Below, in pieces: positions 59,315 to 64,000 of a DNA stretch of 64,000 nucleotides; position 1 is the first letter of the stretch, and the number at the start of each line of letters is the position of its first letter. The notes under the pieces were generated by a model. That model worked only from the letters and a program-made list of their open reading frames with translations. It was not told where the DNA came from and made no database searches. This DNA is from Roseibium salinum (GTDB taxonomy: Bacteria > Pseudomonadota > Alphaproteobacteria > Rhizobiales > Stappiaceae). The stretch lies in the NCBI RefSeq assembly GCF_026240905.1, contig NZ_JAPEVI010000003.1:868001-932000 (forward strand), read 5' to 3'. A program made the position numbers and the translations under genes.

Positions 59315-59782
59315 TCAAAGTGACCTGGCGGCATCAAGAACGGCTTCGGCGTGGCCCGGCACTTTCACCTTGCGCCAGATTCCGGCGATTTTTCCGTCTG
59401 AATCCACAAGAAACGTGGCGCGCTCGACCCCCATGTATTTCTTGCCATACATGGATTTCTCGACCCAGACGCCGTAGGCTTGCGCGGTGCTGGTTTGCGT
59501 GTCGGCACCCAGCCGGACGGCCAGATTATATTTGGCGATGAAGTTGTCATGCTTCTTGGCCGAATCGGGAGACACGCCGATTATTGTGACGCCTAACTTG
59601 TTGAATTCTCCGATGAGCTGCGTAAATGAGATCGCCTCGTTGGTGCAGCCCGGCGTGTTGTCCTTGGGATAGAAATAGACCACCACGGGTTTTCCTTTCA
59701 GAGCACTGAGGCAGACCCGGCTGCCGCCATCGCTTTCCAGATCGAAATCCGGTGCCGCATCGCCGAGGGATAACTCGCTCAT
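59315..59782 (-). CDS. peroxiredoxin, Bcp/PrxQ type, one-Cys
   Basis: The 155-residue enzyme reduces hydroperoxides. The peroxidatic Cys is in DNTPGCTNEA. In E. coli Bcp a resolving Cys lies five residues later; here it is Ile, so this acts as a one-Cys form or uses another partner. The start at 59782 (MSELSLGD) is preferred over the ATG at 59785. It precedes the DUF455 gene by 38 bases. Confidence 0.92.
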   Translation of the reverse strand: MSELSLGDAAPDFDLESDGGSRVCLSALKGKPVVVYFYPKDNTPGCTNEAISFTQLIGEFNKLGVTIIGVSPDSAKKHDNFIAKYNLAVRLGADTQTSTAQAYGVWVEKSMYGKKYMGVERATFLVDSDGKIAGIWRKVKVPGHAEAVLDAARSL

Positions 59783-59857
59783 CATGCCTTCCTTCCGTCA
59801 CAGTTTACGCGTTTATGCCGGGAAATGGCCGTCTGACAATTCGCAGCAGTCGCAAAG

Positions 59858-62800
59858 TTGCCGGTTTCGCAGTATCATAAGCTGCTCGGCGACTCGTTCA
59901 ATGCTGTGCAGGACAGTTCAGGCGCCTTTTTCCGGCTTGCTCTGACAGGCCTGTTGCGTATTCACAGGCGGAAGATTGGACTGAAATACTTGCCCAAGAC
60001 CGGCGGATCATCAGGACCAGCGACAGCACCACAAAAAAAGTCCAGGGGCAAGCGTGCGCTGCTGCTATTCACGGCGGCCGCGGTCGTCTGCGCCATCGCC
60101 GCACTGGCCGTTCTGTTCACCACCGGTCCTGTGCGCATTCCGTTCCTGGGCAGCCTTTTGGCCATGCAGGGAACCCGAGGGGCGGTCGAGCTCTCGGTTG
60201 AGCGCGCCAGCGTCGATTTCACCGCGCGCGGCGGCGTGGAGATCATCCTTGAAGATGCCAAAGCGCAGATAGACGGGCCGTCACCGGTCAGTGTCCGCCT
60301 GCCAAAACTCGTTGCTCCCATAAATGTGGATGCGCTTTACGCTGGCAAGATCCATTTCTCGTCGCTGGCATTTGAAAAGCCCCGCGTCAAAGTCCAACTG
60401 ACCAGCAAGATTGCGCGAGTGCCGGACATGGAGCCGCTCATGGAGGCGGTCGACCGGATAAGCGATGTGGTGGACGACCAGTTTGCCCGACGCGGCCTGG
60501 AGTTCGTCCGGATCAGCGACGGCGAGTTCGAGCTGGCGGGCAAGACACCGCGTCGTTTCAAGGGGATCGATGCGGACGTCTTCCGCAGGAACAATCGCGT
60601 CATCAGAGCCTTTGCCAAGGTTTCGGGAAAAGTCTCGAACTGGCGGATGGAACTCGCCCGTAGCGCGCCGCAAGGAGCCGAGCACAAGAGCATCGGCGTG
60701 GTGGTCAACGGCATCACCCTGGCGGAGTTGCTCGACCCCGAGGCGGCCTCCAAACACGGCAAGGGGCTCGGGCTTCCGGCATCTGCAAAGATCGAAGCCA
60801 CGCTGAACGCCAGCGGCCAATTTCTTTCGGCCAATGCGGTTGCCCGTGTCCGTAACGGCTGGTTTCAGCTGGGCAAGACACTTGTTGCTTTTGACGATGC
60901 CGCCTTGTCGCTGTTGTTCAAGGGGGAGAAGGCGGTCGACATCACCACCTCCCACGTCATTCGCGGCAATACGCGGGTCTTCTTTACCGGTGAGGTCGAG
61001 CCGGACGTCGAGGGCACGTCAGAGTGGGGCATCAGGCTGGATTCCAAATATCCGCAATTCGGTCCCGCCGATGTCGCCGAGGCGCCGCATATGCTCGATG
61101 GCATACAGTTGCGCGGCCGCTTTGATCCCGAAGAGCGCATGCTGAACATCGACCGCTTCACGGCCAGGTCCGGCAAGGCCGTGATTCACGGCGTGGGATC
61201 GCTGCAGCTGACGTCTGAAGGGCCAAATCTGGCCCTGGCGGCCGAGGGAGAGCAAATCCCGGTTGCGCTCGCCAAACAGGTCTGGCCGATCACGCTCGTT
61301 CCGCCCGCGCGGCGCTGGATCATCGAGCAGAATCGACGCCGGGACGATCGACAGCGTTTCCTATACGGGCGCAATCCGGCCTCCCGGCTTCGATCATCGG
61401 AACCCGGACCCGGGCTGGTCGGGCGACGACATGCGTGTCGACATGACTTTCTCCGATGCGGCGGTCACGCCGATCGGCAACATTCCGCAGATCCGGGGTC
61501 TCAAGGGGACGCTTACCGTTCAGGATGAAGTGCTGACCGTGGCTGCCACCGACGGCACTGCGACGTCATCAAAAGGCGGCGAGATCGCGTTGCCGTCCGG
61601 TGTGTTCAAGATCTTCGACCTGCCGCTCCGGGACGGCAAGACCGCGCAGATCACCACACGCATGAAAGGGAAGGCTGAGGATCTCGGTGCGGTCATGAAC
61701 AGTGCGCCGTTTCTCGTTCTCGACCGTGCCGACCTCAAGAACGACGGGGTCAGTGGTTCCGGGCGCGTGGATGTCGAGGCGAAGTTTCCGCTCGGCAACG
61801 AGATCGATCTGGCCGATGTCGACTGGCGTGCGACCGGCGAGCTGACGGATTTTACCGACACCAACCCGATCATGGGGCACACGGTCGCGGACGCGGACGT
61901 CTCGCTTGAAGCGGACCGGAACCAGGTCGCCATCACGGGCAAGGGGGTTCTCGACGGGCTGCGGGCCGACATCGATCTTGTCGTGCCGCTCGGCGAATCC
62001 GGCGTGGCGGCCAGGCAGGACGTGATCGTGTCGGTCACCGCCAAACAGCTGAAGGACAAGGGCATCGACCTGACAACGTTCCTGAACGGTGCCATGACCT
62101 TGAGCGTTACCAAGGCGAGCGACGGCCAGGAGTTCGTCGTCGACCTGCAGCAGACGGAAGTGCGCTTGCAGGCGCTTGGCTGGCAAAAGGCCAAGGGGGT
62201 TCCGGCAACAGCCTCGTTCAAACTGGTCGAGACGGAAGACGAACGCCGCATCAAGGATTTCAAGCTGGATGCGGAAGGCGCGCGCGTGAGCGGCTCCATG
62301 CGGCTGTCCGCGGACGGCAACCTTACCCACGCATCCTTCGACACATTCAGGCTGCGGCCGGGCGACGACGCCGAGGTGGACATCCAGCGGGCCGGCGACG
62401 GGCGCTACGACATCATCTTCGCCGGTTCCGCCTTTGATGCGCGCGGCCTCATCCGCAGCATGCGCAGCCCCGGCGGCAGCAAGGGCGGCGGTGATTTCTC
62501 GAAGGGCGCCAGAATCGCTGCAACGATCGACCGGGTGACCGGGTTCAACAAGCAGACCATCGAGAAGTTCTCCGGCAAGGTCGAGACCGGTGCGAAGGGC
62601 CTGGTTACTGCGGACTTGAAGGGGCTCGTCAACGGCCGGGCCAATTTCGAATTCACCGTAACCGACGAGGACGACACGCAGGTCGCAAACGGCCGGTTTG
62701 CGAATACGGGCGCAACGCTCAGGTTCCTTGATGTCTATCAGCGCATGCGCGGCGGCACCGGCTTGCTGAACGTCGCGATGGCCGACGAAGACAGCTGGGT

Positions 62801-63284
62801 CGGCGATTTCACAGTGCGCTCCCTGCGCATCACGGAAGACCCGGCGATCCAGCGCATCCGCCAGCAAAACCGCCGGGTCAATTCCAATCTGGACGCATCG
62901 ACCTCCGTCGCCATCCGCGAGCCGGAAGGCTCAGCGAGTTTCGATACGCTCGATCTGAGTTTCACGCGCGAAGTGGACACCTTGACCGTCATCCGCGGGA
63001 CCCTCCAGGGCAACGCCCTGGGCGGTACGGTGAGCGGGATGGTGGATCTCAATCAGCAGACGCTGAACCTGACCGGCACCTTCGTGCCGATCTATGCACT
63101 GAACAACTTCTTTGCCAAAATTCCGCTGCTGGGATTTGCGCTTGGCGGCAGCTCCGGCGAAGGCCTGATCGGAGTGACCTACCGGCTCTCCGGCTCCATC
63201 TCCGATCCGGTTCTGTCGGTCAATCCGATCTCCGCGATCGCACCGGGCATTTTCCGCAAGATGTTCGAGTTCCAATCGAATTGA
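59858..63284 (+). CDS. AsmA-like/DUF3971 membrane-anchored protein, one-base frameshift
   Basis: The N-terminal frame (TTG at 59858) has a cytosolic tail, one membrane helix (LLLFTAAAVVCAIAALAVL) and a DUF3971-type repeat. It departs from the second frame at 61328-61332, where one base must go; the second frame then runs to 63284 with AsmA-type repeats ending in FVPIYALNNFFAKIPLLG. Joined length is about 1141 residues. Such proteins span the periplasm and move lipids to the outer membrane. Confidence 0.85.
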
Positions 63285-63292
63285 CATGACGG

Positions 63293-63311
63293 GCCGGGCA
63301 GCGAGCCCGGC
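63293..63311. terminator. weak hairpin between AsmA-like and tyrS genes
   Basis: GCCGGGC (63293-63299) pairs with GCCCGGC (63305-63311). No T tract follows in either direction. Confidence 0.3.
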
Positions 63312-63329
63312 GCCTCCTGCCGGCTGTGG

Positions 63330-64000
63330 TCAAACCGGCTTCAGCAGCACATGCTTCTTCTTTCCGAGCGACAGTTTGATGATGCCGTCATCGGTGAGGT
63401 CTGCGAGGGAAAGCTGGCGCTTTTCGTTCTGTTCGCCGCGATCGTTGATCCTGACGGCGCCACCCTTGATGTTGCGCCGGACATCGCCGTTGGATGCGCA
63501 AAGGCCTGCGATGACGAAAGCCGACAGGACGCCGAGCCCCGCTTCAAGGTCGGATTTCGGAACCTCCACCGTGGGCAGGCCTTCAGCCGACTCGCCTTCC
63601 TCGAAGGCCTTGCGGGCGGTCTCCGCTGCCGCTTCCGCCTTTTCCCGGCCATGGATCAGCGCCGTCGCCTCGGTAGCGAGGATCTTCTTTGCGTCATTGA
63701 TCTCGGAGCCTTCCAGTGCGGCAAGGCGGGCAATTTCGTCCATGGGCAGTACGGTGAACAGCTTCAGGAAGCGTTCGACATCGGCGTCCTCCGTGTTGCG
63801 CCAATATTGCCAATAGTCATAGGAGGCGAGCTGTTCCTCGTTCAGCCAGACCGCGCCGGCCGCGGTCTTGCCCATCTTGGCACCGGAGGCTGTGGTCAGA
63901 AGCGGCGAGGTGAGGGCGAAAGCCTCGACATCAGCCAGGCGGCGGACAAGGTCGGTGCCGGAAAGGATGTTGCCCCACTGGTCGGAACCGCCCATCTGCA
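63330..64000 (-). CDS. tyrS: tyrosine--tRNA ligase, C-terminal part (continues past the window)
   Basis: The visible part begins within [11 protein letters not shown] and includes the KMSKS-type loop KMGKT, the alpha-helical anticodon domain and a C-terminal S4-type RNA-binding domain ([14 protein letters not shown]). The N-terminal catalytic half with HIGH motif is outside the window. It is normal in class and convergent with the AsmA-like gene. Confidence 0.96.
   Translation of the reverse strand, partial: QMGGSDQWGNILSGTDLVRRLADVEAFALTSPLLTTASGAKMGKTAAGAVWLNEEQLASYDYWQYWRNTEDADVERFLKLFTVLPMDEIARLAALEGSEINDAKKILATEATALIHGREKAEAAAETARKAFEEGESAEGLPTVEVPKSDLEAGLGVLSAFVIAGLCASNGDVRRNIKGGAVRINDRGEQNEKRQLSLADLTDDGIIKLSLGKKKHVLLKPV

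Overview
The window is about 64 kb of GC-rich DNA that reads as the core chromosome of an alphaproteobacterium, most likely Hyphomicrobiales near the Stappiaceae (Roseibium/Labrenzia/Stappia-like). This placement is inferred from a PHA-type phasin, a class II NrdJ with its zinc tail, the mitochondrial-type complex I accessory subunit NDUFA12, a CtrA-like TTAA-N7-TTAA box, the tripartite MFS/PlsC/acyl-ACP-ligase protein and the amidase - PBP1A - prfB order. I saw no rRNA, tRNA or CRISPR array.

Layout: 0.2-6.7 kb, J-domain membrane protein, SPOR-tailed D-Ala-D-Ala carboxypeptidase, phasin, clpS-clpA. 6.9-13.5 kb, atypical SDR, AzlC/AzlD exporter pair, GST, HIT protein, phospholipid acyltransferase/acyl-ACP ligase. 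13.6-15.3 kb, pspA-like and yiaA-like genes divergent from a TetR regulator with two matching operators. 15.3-20.4 kb, SelO, small secreted or unknown proteins including an HExxH protein, and a cyclase/TPR protein. 20.5-26.0 kb, an accessory stretch rich in relics (ABC ATPase, CopA fragment, IS3 fragment, truncated small gene) around a cupredoxin, an iron-type alcohol dehydrogenase, an AsnC-type regulator, a DHFR-like protein and a methyltransferase. 26.1-33.8 kb, a LacI-controlled CUT1 sugar transport locus with a PfkB kinase and an RbsD/FucU mutarotase, followed by an IS6 relic. 34.5-46.7 kb, nrdJ with NrdR-like boxes, response regulator, NDUFA12, aat, accBC, a DsbA-like protein, an M48 peptidase with TPR tail and an aminotransferase. 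46.7-48.3 kb, an IS1182-type element sitting in a terminator. 48.3-64 kb, rne, amiC, PBP1A, prfB with its programmed frameshift, an M23 peptidase, a DUF455 ferritin-like protein, a Bcp peroxiredoxin, an AsmA-like protein and the 3' part of tyrS.

Themes: N-degron proteolysis (clpS, clpA, aat), envelope and peptidoglycan work (carboxypeptidase, amidase, PBP1A, M23, PspA, AsmA-like), and lipid synthesis (accBC, Aas-like).

A striking property is the number of full-length genes broken by one-base indels. There are nine such sites in eight genes (pspA-like, sugar-binding protein, M48, aminotransferase, IS1182 transposase, PBP1A, M23 twice, AsmA-like), several of them in short homopolymers. Sequencing or assembly error is the simplest explanation for most. 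The prfB +1 shift is different and genuine. I did not find a clearly new multi-gene defence or biosynthetic system. The best leads are the IS1182 insertion that duplicates a whole terminator hairpin, the two-operator LacI sugar locus, the TetR/PspA/YiaA unit and the SDR with a replaced catalytic Tyr/Lys.
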